DNA from: JAATFY01 sp049276515
Lineage (GTDB): Bacteria > Pseudomonadota > Alphaproteobacteria > UBA9219
DNA length: 7,676 bases
Reading direction: 5' to 3'
Assembly: GCA_049276515.1 (NCBI GenBank)
Contig: JBASWO010000041.1
Location: 1 to 7,676, forward strand
In this document: positions 1-6,765 of the stretch, piece by piece
Numbering within the stretch: position 1 is the first letter of the stretch
Layout of the letters: the number at the start of each line of letters is the position of its first letter
Translations under genes and position numbers: made by a program
The notes under the pieces: model-generated
Databases searched by the model: none
What the model was told of the DNA's origin: nothing
Seen by the model: only the letters and a program-made list of their open reading frames with translations

Positions 1-112
1 ACAAAACCCTAACCGCATTTTACCAAACTGTCTTAAAAAGTACAAATGATGCACAGCTGCTTTACAAGCCTTGCCGCAAACCTTAGGTTCTTTTCCACCA
101 GAAAGTAGCGTC

Positions 113-1282
113 ATGCCCACCCCGAAATACCTTAAAAAACACCTGACCTTTTTGGCCGTACTTTTTGGCCTTATTGTGTCATTCGTGCTTTTTCTCGGTT
201 TTGATTATCTTTTTACACAGACCCCAGCAGTCCCTTTAAGCCTTAAGACGCCGCTTCTCAGTGATTGCCTTACAGATCACCCTCAACGCCACCAGGCTTT
301 AAAGCCAAATTGCGAGGGTATTTCTCAAAATGGCTCCCTTCAATATACAGTTTTGACGAATGATTTAGGCTTTCGAGATACATCATTAAGGACGGTGCCA
401 AAAGACCCAGGTAAGCCTCGCATTCTCTTTTTAGGAGATAGTTTTACAAACGGCAGAACGGCCTGGGCTGACACATTTGTTGCACGTTTTGCCAAGGCCT
501 TTCCTGAATGGGATATTTTAGTGGGTGCCGCCCCAAATTATTCACCATCACACTATCTCTTACTGACAAAAGAGCTGCTTGAGAAGGGTTACCGCATTGA
601 TGAGGTGATTGTTGATATCGATCTTTCAGATATTCAAGATGAGGCTTCACGCTATGCAGATACTGGTCCCCATTCTGTTACCCTTCTAACAGAGGAAGAT
701 ATCACAATTTTTCGCTCGACAGAATTTCGGGATTGGATAGCGGCGCACTTCACTTTAAGCAAGGCCATCATGACGCAAGTTGAAAAACTTACGGTGCGTT
801 TTGGCAACTACAACCTACCATCGCATCAATTGGATAATATTTTTGATCATCCAACTTCAGCTTGGACCTATAGCGAGGTTAATGACACGCTTTGGAAGAC
901 AGATGGCTATGCGCCGCTTGGCATGATCCGCGGCATTATCAAAGCCAAGATGAAAATGACTGAATTGCATAATCTACTGGCCGCTAAAAAGATCCCCCTT
1001 AATGTGATGGTCTATCCATGGCCAGCACAGATGGTGCATGACAAAGTGGATAGTAAAGGCGTTACAGTTTGGAAAAGATGGTGTGAAGAGGGTAATAAAT
1101 GTAAGCGCTTTATTTCAGCCTATCCGGCTTTTTTTGCTGCGCGCGATGCCTGCCCTGCACTGATGCCAGGCTGCTGGTACAACACATACTTCATTTTCGG
1201 TGATGTTCATTATAATGCGGCAGGCAATGAATTAATTGCCGGTGAGCTCATTAAAGCTTTTCATAGCGAAAAGCCTGATTAA
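113..1282 (+). CDS. Membrane-anchored SGNH/GDSL-family hydrolase-like protein
   Basis: Predicted 389-residue protein with a short basic N-terminus (KYLKK) and one hydrophobic segment at about residues 11-30. This fits a signal anchor with the rest in the periplasm. SGNH features are visible: block I ILFLGDSF at 104-111 with Ser110 as likely nucleophile; Gly138 and Asn142 in GAAPNYS as candidate oxyanion residues; and GDVHYN at 363-368, giving the Asp364-x-His366 pair of block V. The NDLGFRD stretch at 83-89 resembles the N-x-x-G-[FY]-R element before the SGNH core in many membrane-linked esterase or acyl-transfer proteins. Several Cys residues in the C-terminal third (324, 330, 347, 354) could form disulfides. 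The substrate is unknown; an envelope polysaccharide or lipid acyl group is a family-based guess. The ATG at 113 is preferred over an in-frame TTG at 71 because it places the basic residues and membrane segment at the true N-terminus. The ribosome site is weak (GAAAG). The stop overlaps that of the convergent trhO. Confidence 0.8.
   Translation: MPTPKYLKKHLTFLAVLFGLIVSFVLFLGFDYLFTQTPAVPLSLKTPLLSDCLTDHPQRHQALKPNCEGISQNGSLQYTVLTNDLGFRDTSLRTVPKDPGKPRILFLGDSFTNGRTAWADTFVARFAKAFPEWDILVGAAPNYSPSHYLLLTKELLEKGYRIDEVIVDIDLSDIQDEASRYADTGPHSVTLLTEEDITIFRSTEFRDWIAAHFTLSKAIMTQVEKLTVRFGNYNLPSHQLDNIFDHPTSAWTYSEVNDTLWKTDGYAPLGMIRGIIKAKMKMTELHNLLAAKKIPLNVMVYPWPAQMVHDKVDSKGVTVWKRWCEEGNKCKRFISAYPAFFAARDACPALMPGCWYNTYFIFGDVHYNAAGNELIAGELIKAFHSEKPD
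1256..1274. terminator. Possible hairpin terminator between convergent genes
   Basis: A perfect 7-base-pair stem (GCTTTTC / GAAAAGC) with a 5-base loop lies in the last codons of the SGNH gene, just before the overlapping stops of the two convergent genes. No clear T-run follows on either strand, so it is a weak candidate for intrinsic termination. It may only help limit read-through. Confidence 0.3.
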
Positions 1283-2169
1283 GCAGATCTCTCGTCTGAT
1301 GCATCAACTTGATGCTGACGCATACGAAAACGTTCTTTATCAGCATCACTTCTTTTATCAAAGCAATGCGGGCATGAAACACCTTCTTCATAAAAAGGAT
1401 GTTCCTTATCTTGAGCTGAGACCGGATACCCACAGCAAAAACACATTGTGTGCTTGCCTGTTGCAAGCCCGTGACCTACTGAGACGCGACGATCAAAGAC
1501 ATAGCAATCGCCATTCCACTGGCTTTCATCGGCTGGGATGGTTTCAAGATATTTAAGAATGCCGCCTTTAAGATGATAAACCTCATCAAAACCTTCAGCA
1601 CGCATGAAAGCTGATGCTTTCTCGCAGCGAATACCCCCGGTACAATACATCGCGATCTTTTTATGCTTTGAAGGATCAAGATTTTCGCGAACATAGTCTG
1701 CAAAATCTGTAAAACACTCGGTCTTAGGATCTTGCGCCTTCTGAAAAGTGCCGATCACGGTCTCATACATATTACGCGTATCAAGAACTACTACTTCAGG
1801 ATCACTGATGAGTTTATTCCAATCCTGCGGCTCGACATAGGTACCAGCTAATGTATTGGGATTAGCTTGTGGCTGATTAAAAGTAATGATCTCGCGTTTC
1901 AGACGAATTTTAAGACGCTTAAAAGGTTTTTCAGGCGCAAAGGAGAATTTTACGTCCCTACCCGGAAGACCTGTATGTTTCTCAAGAAGAGCGAGCATCT
2001 GATCAATTGAGTTTTTTGATCCTGCTAAAGTGCCATTGATGCCTTCAGGTGCAATTAAAAGCGTGCCGCAGATATCTAAAGCTGCGAATGCAGGCTTCAG
2101 TTCAGCGCGCAATGCGGCTGTATCATTGATCGTCACAAAACGATAAAGGGCGGCAATTGTGTAGTTCAT
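1279..2169 (-). CDS. trhO: tRNA uridine(34) hydroxylase, rhodanese family (TrhO/YceA)
   Basis: A 296-residue protein with the full architecture of the TrhO (YceA) family, which performs oxygen-dependent hydroxylation of U34 in certain tRNAs on the way to 5-carboxymethoxy- or methoxyuridine. An N-terminal acylphosphatase-like domain (about 1-95) carries GTLLIAPEGINGTLAG at 35-50. A rhodanese domain (about 115-215) carries VVVLDTRN at 126-133 and the active loop YCTGGIRCEKA at 175-185, with Cys176 as the expected catalytic cysteine and Cys182 nearby. The C-terminal segment has CFCCGYP (243-249) and CPHC (266-269), a Cys cluster typical of the longer members of the family and suggestive of metal binding. 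The start is the first ATG. No clear Shine-Dalgarno precedes it. It faces the ATPase regulator gene across a 192-base divergent region and ends 4 bases into the SGNH gene on the other strand. Confidence 0.93.
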   Translation of the reverse strand: MNYTIAALYRFVTINDTAALRAELKPAFAALDICGTLLIAPEGINGTLAGSKNSIDQMLALLEKHTGLPGRDVKFSFAPEKPFKRLKIRLKREIITFNQPQANPNTLAGTYVEPQDWNKLISDPEVVVLDTRNMYETVIGTFQKAQDPKTECFTDFADYVRENLDPSKHKKIAMYCTGGIRCEKASAFMRAEGFDEVYHLKGGILKYLETIPADESQWNGDCYVFDRRVSVGHGLATGKHTMCFCCGYPVSAQDKEHPFYEEGVSCPHCFDKRSDADKERFRMRQHQVDASDERSA

Positions 2170-2361
2170 ATCGGATTTGTTAGCACAGTGAATGCAGTCA
2201 TTAAAAGCCTACCTACAGGTGCCTTTCATTTTCTATAGTATTTTTAATGGGTTAACAGTATTTGATTATGTATTTTTCTATTTATAGTTTACAAGTATTT
2301 ACGTTATAGTTTATAAGGTATATAGTTAAAGTTGTTAAGATAAAACTCTAAGGTTTACAAG
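2170..2361. promoter_or_regulatory. AT-rich divergent intergenic region with repeated TATAGTT elements
   Basis: This 192-base region between two divergent genes is strikingly AT-rich from about 2220 to 2350. TATAGTT occurs at 2283-2289, 2305-2311 and 2321-2327, with the related TATAGTA at 2234-2240. The first two copies sit in a longer identical TTATAGTTTA (2282-2291 and 2304-2313), 22 bases apart, or about two helical turns. GTTTACAAG occurs twice, at 2287-2295 and immediately before the start codon at 2353-2361. Such phased repeats could be operator sites for the winged-helix protein encoded downstream, or AT-rich promoter DNA with no further meaning. No small ORF with a convincing ribosome site was seen here. 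Confidence 0.45.
2288..2326 (+). promoter_or_regulatory. Candidate overlapping sigma-70 promoters for the ATPase regulator gene
   Basis: Two good matches overlap. One is TTTACG (2298-2303), a 17-base spacer, then TATAGT (2321-2326, 5 of 6 to TATAAT). The other is TTTACA (2288-2293, 5 of 6 to TTGACA), an 18-base spacer, then TATAAG (2312-2317). Transcription would start near 2325-2335, leaving a short leader. An AAGG ribosome site at 2350-2353 lies 8 bases before the ATG at 2362. The TATAGTT repeats coincide with these promoter elements, so a repeat-binding protein would compete with RNA polymerase. Confidence 0.45.
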
Positions 2362-3417
2362 ATGGTACGCAAAAGTAGGCAAGATCCATTAATACGGGAA
2401 TTTATACTTCGTAACGTAGAGGACTATCCAGCCTCCATCGTCTCGATAACCATGGGGCAGTTTGGCATTTCCCGGACTGCCATCAATAAGTATATGCAGA
2501 AATTAGCAAGCGACGGCTTACTAACATTTCATGGGAATACTTTTGCTCGTCGCTATGATTGCAAACCATTAGCCCAAACAACTTTTGAACTTGAAGTAAA
2601 CCATCTTTGGAATGAAGGCGATATTTGGCGAGAACGAATCTTGCCTTTAATGAAAGATGTCAACCCAAATGTAGTGAGCATCTGCCAATACGGATTTACT
2701 GAAATGCTCAATAATGTAATTGATCATGCACGCAGCCCTACAGTCGATATTTTTTATCGCTTAACATATGCAAACGTCGGCATGATGATTATAGACAAAG
2801 GGATTGGTATTTTTCAAAAAATTCAAAACGATTTTAAGCTGGATGATCCTCGCACAGCGCTATTAGAGTTATCAAAAGGAAAAATTACCTCTGACAGCAA
2901 AAATCACTCCGGAGAAGGAATATATTTTACCTCGAGAGCATTTGACAGATTTTCAATACGATCAGGGAATTTATTTTATGCTCGTGAAAAAAGAGATGGG
3001 GACGATTGGCTCATTGAAGTTAATGATCGAACAGCTAATCGCAAAGGAACGCTTGTAAGAATGCGTATGAGAACAGATGCAAACTGGTCTATGCGAGATG
3101 TATTCGATAAGTATCAAGGCGATAGCTTACGTTTTAGAAAAACACATGTACCTTTAAAGCTAGCTCAATATCAAGGCGAACAGCTCGTTTCAAGATCGCA
3201 AGCTAAACGCTTACTAACAAGATTTGATAAGTTCTCAGAAGTTTACTTGGATTTCCAGGATGTGGAAGAGATTGGGCAAGCCTTTGCCGATGAAATCTTT
3301 AGAGTATTTCACATAGATCATCCAGAAATAAGAATGGCAATTGCGAACGCAAACCCAAACATAATAAAAATGATTGAGTTCGTTAGTGGAAAAAAGATTG
3401 CTAACGTAGATCCATAA
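2362..3417 (+). CDS. Winged-helix / GHKL ATPase / STAS-like (DUF4325) regulatory protein
   Basis: A 351-residue protein with three recognisable parts. Residues about 8-66 look like a winged helix-turn-helix: GISRTAINKYMQKLASDGLL at 35-54 would be the recognition helix, followed by a wing. Residues about 75-240 look like a histidine-kinase/Hsp90-type (GHKL) ATP-binding domain, with an N-box around Glu114, Asn118 and His122 (EMLNNVIDH), a G1 box DKGIGIF at 145-151 and a glycine loop HSGEGIYFTS at 182-191. Residues about 268-340 match the STAS-like DUF4325 family, with the hallmark VYLDFQ...IGQAFADEIFRVF between 294 and 316. No phospho-acceptor His domain, receiver or membrane segment is seen, so it is not an ordinary sensor kinase. 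The ATPase plus STAS-like pairing recalls the SpoIIAB/SpoIIAA anti-sigma and anti-anti-sigma partners fused in one chain with a DNA-binding head. That function is inference; I know of no established role for the family. The gene stands alone and is rich in ATA and AGA codons (10 each) that are rare in the cysteine gene of this window, suggesting separate ancestry. Confidence 0.82.
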   Translation: MVRKSRQDPLIREFILRNVEDYPASIVSITMGQFGISRTAINKYMQKLASDGLLTFHGNTFARRYDCKPLAQTTFELEVNHLWNEGDIWRERILPLMKDVNPNVVSICQYGFTEMLNNVIDHARSPTVDIFYRLTYANVGMMIIDKGIGIFQKIQNDFKLDDPRTALLELSKGKITSDSKNHSGEGIYFTSRAFDRFSIRSGNLFYAREKRDGDDWLIEVNDRTANRKGTLVRMRMRTDANWSMRDVFDKYQGDSLRFRKTHVPLKLAQYQGEQLVSRSQAKRLLTRFDKFSEVYLDFQDVEEIGQAFADEIFRVFHIDHPEIRMAIANANPNIIKMIEFVSGKKIANVDP

Positions 3418-3430
3418 AAAGCAGCGGCTG

Positions 3431-4099
3431 TTATTCCAAAGCCTTCAGTAATTCTGGCTTTAATTCCCATATGATCACATCACGGCTATCGCGATCTTCA
3501 AGATCACGCGAGGTTGGCACGGCATATTCAGAGCGTTTTTCAAGCCCTTCGTGAGGCACATAAGCGCGGCCGGGATCAGCAATCAAAACACGTATGCCTT
3601 TTGCCGTACATACCCATAACCAGCGCATTAATTTTGCACTCATTGCTTGCTGATAACAAACATCGCCTGCAATGATCAGATCAATATTCTTGGGCGGCTT
3701 TGTCATATCGAGATTATCAATGGCATCAACCCTAACTTGGTTATGAGCAGCATTGATATCAGTAGCCGCAAAAGCCATCGGATCTATTTCAGCGATCACT
3801 GCGCTTTTGGCACCAACTTTCATAGCGGCAATCGCTGCGATACCGCAGCCCGCTGCAAAATCGAGCACGCGTTTATCACGTACAATCTCAGGATTATCTA
3901 AAATGTAACGTGACATGCCCTGCCCGCCTGGCCAAGCAAAGGCCCAATAAGGTGGCGGCAGACCATTTTGCTTGAGACGCTCTTCTGTCATTTGCCAGAG
4001 AGGCGTGACTTCTGTTGCGAGTTGTAACTTGATTTCAGGAACGAGGGAGGCTGTGCTCACAACTGTTTGAGCATGAATAAATTCTTTCTCACTCTTCAT
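3431..4099 (-). CDS. METTL20-like class I SAM-dependent protein methyltransferase (ETF-beta lysine methyltransferase family)
   Basis: A 222-residue class I (seven-strand) methyltransferase. The signature PPPYWAFAWPGGQ at 48-60 is characteristic of the COG3897/METTL20 group, followed by SAM-binding motif I VLDFAAGCGIAA (78-89), the acidic post-I residue in AEIDP (103-107) and the GDVCYQ motif (145-150), which corresponds to the D-x-x-Y-type motif of METTL lysine methyltransferases. Characterised relatives in mitochondria and Agrobacterium methylate lysines of the beta subunit of electron transfer flavoprotein. That substrate is likely but not proven here; older annotations call the family nicotinamide N-methyltransferase or PrmA-like. 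It starts within the last codons of ubiA (ATGA overlap at 4096-4099), implying translational coupling, and its own Shine-Dalgarno is weak. Being downstream of ubiA fits a respiratory role, since ETF passes electrons to ubiquinone. It ends 13 bases from the convergent ATPase regulator gene. Confidence 0.82.
   Translation of the reverse strand: MKSEKEFIHAQTVVSTASLVPEIKLQLATEVTPLWQMTEERLKQNGLPPPYWAFAWPGGQGMSRYILDNPEIVRDKRVLDFAAGCGIAAIAAMKVGAKSAVIAEIDPMAFAATDINAAHNQVRVDAIDNLDMTKPPKNIDLIIAGDVCYQQAMSAKLMRWLWVCTAKGIRVLIADPGRAYVPHEGLEKRSEYAVPTSRDLEDRDSRDVIIWELKPELLKALE
3438..3461. terminator. Weak hairpin between two convergent genes
   Basis: AAAGCC (3438-3443) and GGCTTT (3456-3461) form an inverted repeat just inside the 3' end of the methyltransferase gene, 20 bases past the stop of the convergent ATPase regulator gene. 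With only 13 bases between the two stops, this is the only visible candidate for ending either transcript. The stem is short and no long T-run follows, so support is limited. Confidence 0.25.
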
Positions 4100-5010
4100 A
4101 TATAATGGCCCAAAATAATACCAAGTAAAATCAGCAAACCAAAATTACGGTTACTGCCAAACCGCCAGGAGCAATCTTGGGGATCTTCTGGTTTCCAGAG
4201 TGCGATTTGAATGGCAGCAAAGCCGGATGCTAAGAGGATGCATATATAAAAACCTTTGCCTAATTCTGTAATACAACCAACTACGACAAAGGCCACAAGG
4301 CTCAACGCATAGAAAAATGTAATCCAATATTTGGAGTGTGTACCAAAGAGACGTGCGGTTGATTTAATTCCCACTCTCTCATCATCTTTGACATCTTGAT
4401 GCGCATAGATTGTATCATAACCAAGCGTCCAAAAAATACCGGCCATATAAAGGATGATGGCACGCATATCGAGCGTATCCATGACAGCGCTATAGCCCAT
4501 GAGTGCGCCCCAATTAAAAGTAAAGCCCAGGAAAAGCTGTGGCCACCAGGTAATGCGCTTCATCAGAGGGTAAATAGCCACCAATATCAAAGAGACCATG
4601 CCGGTAATGATGGTGAAGGTATTGAAGGCCAATAATACGCCTAAACCTATCAATAAAAGGACCATCAATAAGAGGATGGCTTGCCAGAGCTGGATCTCAC
4701 CACTTGCTAGAGGTCGTGTGCGGGTACGCTCAACTTTTTTATCGAGCTCACGATCATAGATATCATTGATGACACAACCAGCGCCACGCATCACGACAGC
4801 GCCAAGAGCAAATAAAAGCATCAGCCACAGATCAGGAAAATGCGGAGACGCTAAAGCCACGCCCCACCAACAGGGTAAGAGCAAAAGCCAGGTGCCTATA
4901 GGCCGATCAAGACGCATGAGGCGTGCATAGGGTTTGATCACATCGGGGCAATGCCTATCAAACCAAGTGCCTGTTTTAATATCGGTCCAGTGCGTTTTGA
5001 TATCAGGCAT
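4096..5010 (-). CDS. ubiA: 4-hydroxybenzoate polyprenyltransferase UbiA
   Basis: A 304-residue polytopic inner-membrane prenyltransferase that attaches the polyprenyl tail to 4-hydroxybenzoate in ubiquinone synthesis. The family signature is intact: RLDRPIGTWLLLLPCWWG at 33-50; the first aspartate-rich motif NDIYDRELD at 82-90 (Asn82, Asp83, Asp86, Asp90), which binds magnesium and prenyl diphosphate; RTRPLASG at 97-104; and the second motif YDTIYAHQDVKDD at 198-210. About eight or nine hydrophobic helices are visible, and the length is normal. The ATG at 5010 is preceded by a clear ribosome site (GAGAGGG, 4 bases upstream). It sits 15 bases after the LON-domain gene and overlaps the methyltransferase start by 4 bases, so it is expected to be transcribed from the cnoX promoter or one within the cluster. 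Confidence 0.96.
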   Translation of the reverse strand: MPDIKTHWTDIKTGTWFDRHCPDVIKPYARLMRLDRPIGTWLLLLPCWWGVALASPHFPDLWLMLLFALGAVVMRGAGCVINDIYDRELDKKVERTRTRPLASGEIQLWQAILLLMVLLLIGLGVLLAFNTFTIITGMVSLILVAIYPLMKRITWWPQLFLGFTFNWGALMGYSAVMDTLDMRAIILYMAGIFWTLGYDTIYAHQDVKDDERVGIKSTARLFGTHSKYWITFFYALSLVAFVVVGCITELGKGFYICILLASGFAAIQIALWKPEDPQDCSWRFGSNRNFGLLILLGIILGHYI

Positions 5011-5025
5011 TGGACCCTCTCATTT

Positions 5026-5700
5026 TTAGTGTTTGATGCCGGCCTCGACCTCGCCACTTTGTGGGAGTGAAGCCATTTCTAAAAGAGCCATGAGCATTTC
5101 AGCGCGGGCATAGACATTGGGCGCTTCTAATAAAGCCTGCTTTTCATTAGGAGCGAGCGGACAAATCATCACTAAAGACGAGACCAGCATCTCATTGGTT
5201 GTATTTTGTACAGCATTCCAATCCGCAGCTATGCCTTGCAACTTAAAGTAATTTTGCAAAATACTATTGAGGCGCTTGCGATCCACTTCAATATCTTCAG
5301 GCTCACTTAAGTCAGATGCAAATTTCTGCCAGCTGACACGCGCTCTTCTATAAGGCTTATCTTGGGGTAATTCTTCTGTAAGAGCAAAGCGTGAGATACC
5401 CGTAAGGCCAATCAAAAACCGGCCATCTTCTGTTTCATTGAAAGAGGTAATGCGACCCGCACAACCTATATTAAAGAGAGGCGGCGGCTGGTTATCTTGC
5501 ACATCGAGAGAGCTAGGCTGGATCATGCCGATGATGCGGCCTTTCGCTAAAACATCGTCGACCATCGCTAAATAGCGTGGCTCAAAAATATTGAGGGGCA
5601 AACGTGCCCGCGGCAAAAGAATAACGCCCGATAGAGGAAATACCGGAATTTCATCCGGTAGATTGGAAGGCGCAAAAGCGGTGGCTGTCATTGTGCTCAT
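5026..5700 (-). CDS. LON peptidase N-terminal (substrate-binding) domain protein
   Basis: A 224-residue protein that is essentially a free-standing LON N-terminal domain (COG2802). It opens with the hallmark PVFPLSGVILLPRARLPL (19-36) and NIFEPRYLAMV (37-47), followed by GCAGRI at 79-84 and a helical C-terminal half. The AAA+ ATPase module and the Ser-Lys protease dyad of true Lon are absent, so it cannot be a protease by itself. The family is thought to bind substrates or partners, but no specific activity is established. Its ATG shares an ATGA overlap (5697-5700) with the stop of the upstream TPR-thioredoxin gene and has no recognisable Shine-Dalgarno, which points to translational coupling. 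Adjacency to a TPR-thioredoxin gene is, from memory, recurrent in alphaproteobacteria and suggests a shared proteostasis role. Confidence 0.9.
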   Translation of the reverse strand: MSTMTATAFAPSNLPDEIPVFPLSGVILLPRARLPLNIFEPRYLAMVDDVLAKGRIIGMIQPSSLDVQDNQPPPLFNIGCAGRITSFNETEDGRFLIGLTGISRFALTEELPQDKPYRRARVSWQKFASDLSEPEDIEVDRKRLNSILQNYFKLQGIAADWNAVQNTTNEMLVSSLVMICPLAPNEKQALLEAPNVYARAEMLMALLEMASLPQSGEVEAGIKH

Positions 5701-6623
5701 GAGAATAAAATCGAAGATAAACGTTTGCGGGCAGAGACTGTGAGAGGATCCATAACACCAAAAGCTTCAAAAAATTTGACCAATTGCTTGCGGGCCGCCT
5801 CTTCATTCCACGTGCGGTTACGCTTGACGATATCAAGCAACTCATCAACGGCTTTTTCTTTCTGGTCAGCTGCATAATAAGCAAGCGCAAGATCATAGCG
5901 TGCTTGCAGATCAGCCGGGTCCTTCTCAACCTTACCTTGCAAATCAGAAACGGGTCCTGTTTGCGCTGACTGCTCAGCAAGCTCTAGAGCTGTACGGATC
6001 GGATCAAGTGCTTTGTCTTTTTGGATATCAGCTGGCGCACTCTCAAGCATTTGCTTAGCACGATCAACTTCACCGAGCGCCATAAAGCAGCGTAAGAGAC
6101 CTGCATAGGCGACAGCGTTGGATGGCTCCATATCTAAAATATCGGTATAGATCGATTGAGCTGTCACTACATCATTGGCTGCTAAAAATTCGGCAGCTTG
6201 TTTTAGCGCTGTATCCAATCCACCTTCTGGGTTCGCCGCAGCTCCCGTAGCTTTTAAAAGTCGTTCAACCCAACTTTTAATTTGCGCTTCTGGCAAAGCA
6301 CCTTGAAAACCATCGACAGGTCGACCTTGAAAGAAAGCAAAGACAGCTGGGATGGATTGAATACCCATTTGCTGTGCAATTTCTTGATTTTGATCGATAT
6401 CGACCTTAGCCATGCGCACGGCGCCCTTATAAGAGCGCACGACTTTCTCGAGCGCTGGGCCAAGCTGTTTACAAGGGCCACACCAAGGCGCCCAGAAATC
6501 GACAATGACTATATTGGACTTTGATGCCTCGATCACATCCATCATAAAGGTGGCAAGACCTACATCTTTGATAGGATCATCCGCTGCTGGGGCTAAAGGT
6601 GCGATATTGGTGAGTGGCGACAT
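5697..6623 (-). CDS. cnoX: Thioredoxin-TPR chaperedoxin, CnoX/YbbN family
   Basis: A 308-residue cytoplasmic protein. The N-terminal thioredoxin fold (about 20-125) contains VDFWAPWCGPCKQLGP at 41-56, with Cys48 and Cys51 as the redox pair, and the cis-proline loop SIPA at 90-93 (Pro92). The rest (about 135-300) is helical with tetratricopeptide-like repeats, for example around 135-165, 170-195 and 240-268. This is the CnoX (YbbN) layout: a holdase that protects unfolding proteins during oxidative stress and hands them to chaperones. E. coli CnoX has lost the CxxC motif, whereas an intact site, as here and in Caulobacter, predicts real thiol redox activity. It is the first gene of the four-gene minus-strand cluster. 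The start is supported by CAGGA about 7 bases upstream. No promoter match is strong enough to name in the 222-base divergent region. Confidence 0.9.
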   Translation of the reverse strand: MSPLTNIAPLAPAADDPIKDVGLATFMMDVIEASKSNIVIVDFWAPWCGPCKQLGPALEKVVRSYKGAVRMAKVDIDQNQEIAQQMGIQSIPAVFAFFQGRPVDGFQGALPEAQIKSWVERLLKATGAAANPEGGLDTALKQAAEFLAANDVVTAQSIYTDILDMEPSNAVAYAGLLRCFMALGEVDRAKQMLESAPADIQKDKALDPIRTALELAEQSAQTGPVSDLQGKVEKDPADLQARYDLALAYYAADQKEKAVDELLDIVKRNRTWNEEAARKQLVKFFEAFGVMDPLTVSARKRLSSILFS

Positions 6624-6712
6624 CTGTAATCCTGCTTTTCATATCTCTCTTAAGACATAACCTTTTTTTAGCAAACAGCAAGTAGTCTAACCATAAAAAT
6701 CCCTGCAAAATC

Positions 6713-6740
6713 TTGACTTTATGGGTTTAAGGCGTTTAAC
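6713..6740 (+). promoter_or_regulatory. Candidate sigma-70 promoter for the Cys leader and cysteine-metabolism gene
   Basis: TTGACT (6713-6718, 5 of 6 to consensus) and TTTAAC (6735-6740, 4 of 6) are separated by 16 bases. A 9-base-spaced direct repeat GTTTAA (6725-6730 and 6734-6739) overlaps the -10 region and could be an operator or chance. The predicted start, near 6746-6748, leaves very little RNA before the leader ORF's AGGAG at 6749-6753. Confidence 0.42.
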
Positions 6741-6765
6741 GTGATTTTAGGAGTGAAGCCTCACA

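Noticed and set aside
71..112. Longer start for the SGNH protein at an in-frame TTG
   Set aside because: It would add 14 residues before the basic KYLKK stretch and membrane segment. TTG is a rare start, and the ATG at 113 gives a typical signal-anchor N-terminus.
1236..1556. Open frames on the + strand opposite trhO and at the end of the SGNH gene
   Set aside because: They lie antisense to a well-supported TrhO coding region and have no recognisable domain or ribosome site.
2220..2350. CRISPR-like or mobile-element origin for the TATAGTT repeats
   Set aside because: The repeats are only 7-10 bases, unevenly spaced (22 and 16 bases) and without spacers of constant size. There are no terminal inverted repeats, transposase or target duplications nearby.
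4396..4635. 79-residue + strand frame inside ubiA
   Set aside because: It is antisense to the conserved UbiA frame, with a low-complexity, non-family-like translation.
5026..5700. Lon protease
   Set aside because: Only the N-terminal substrate-binding domain is present. The ATPase and Ser-Lys protease parts are missing, and a clean stop and normal family length show it is not a truncated lon.
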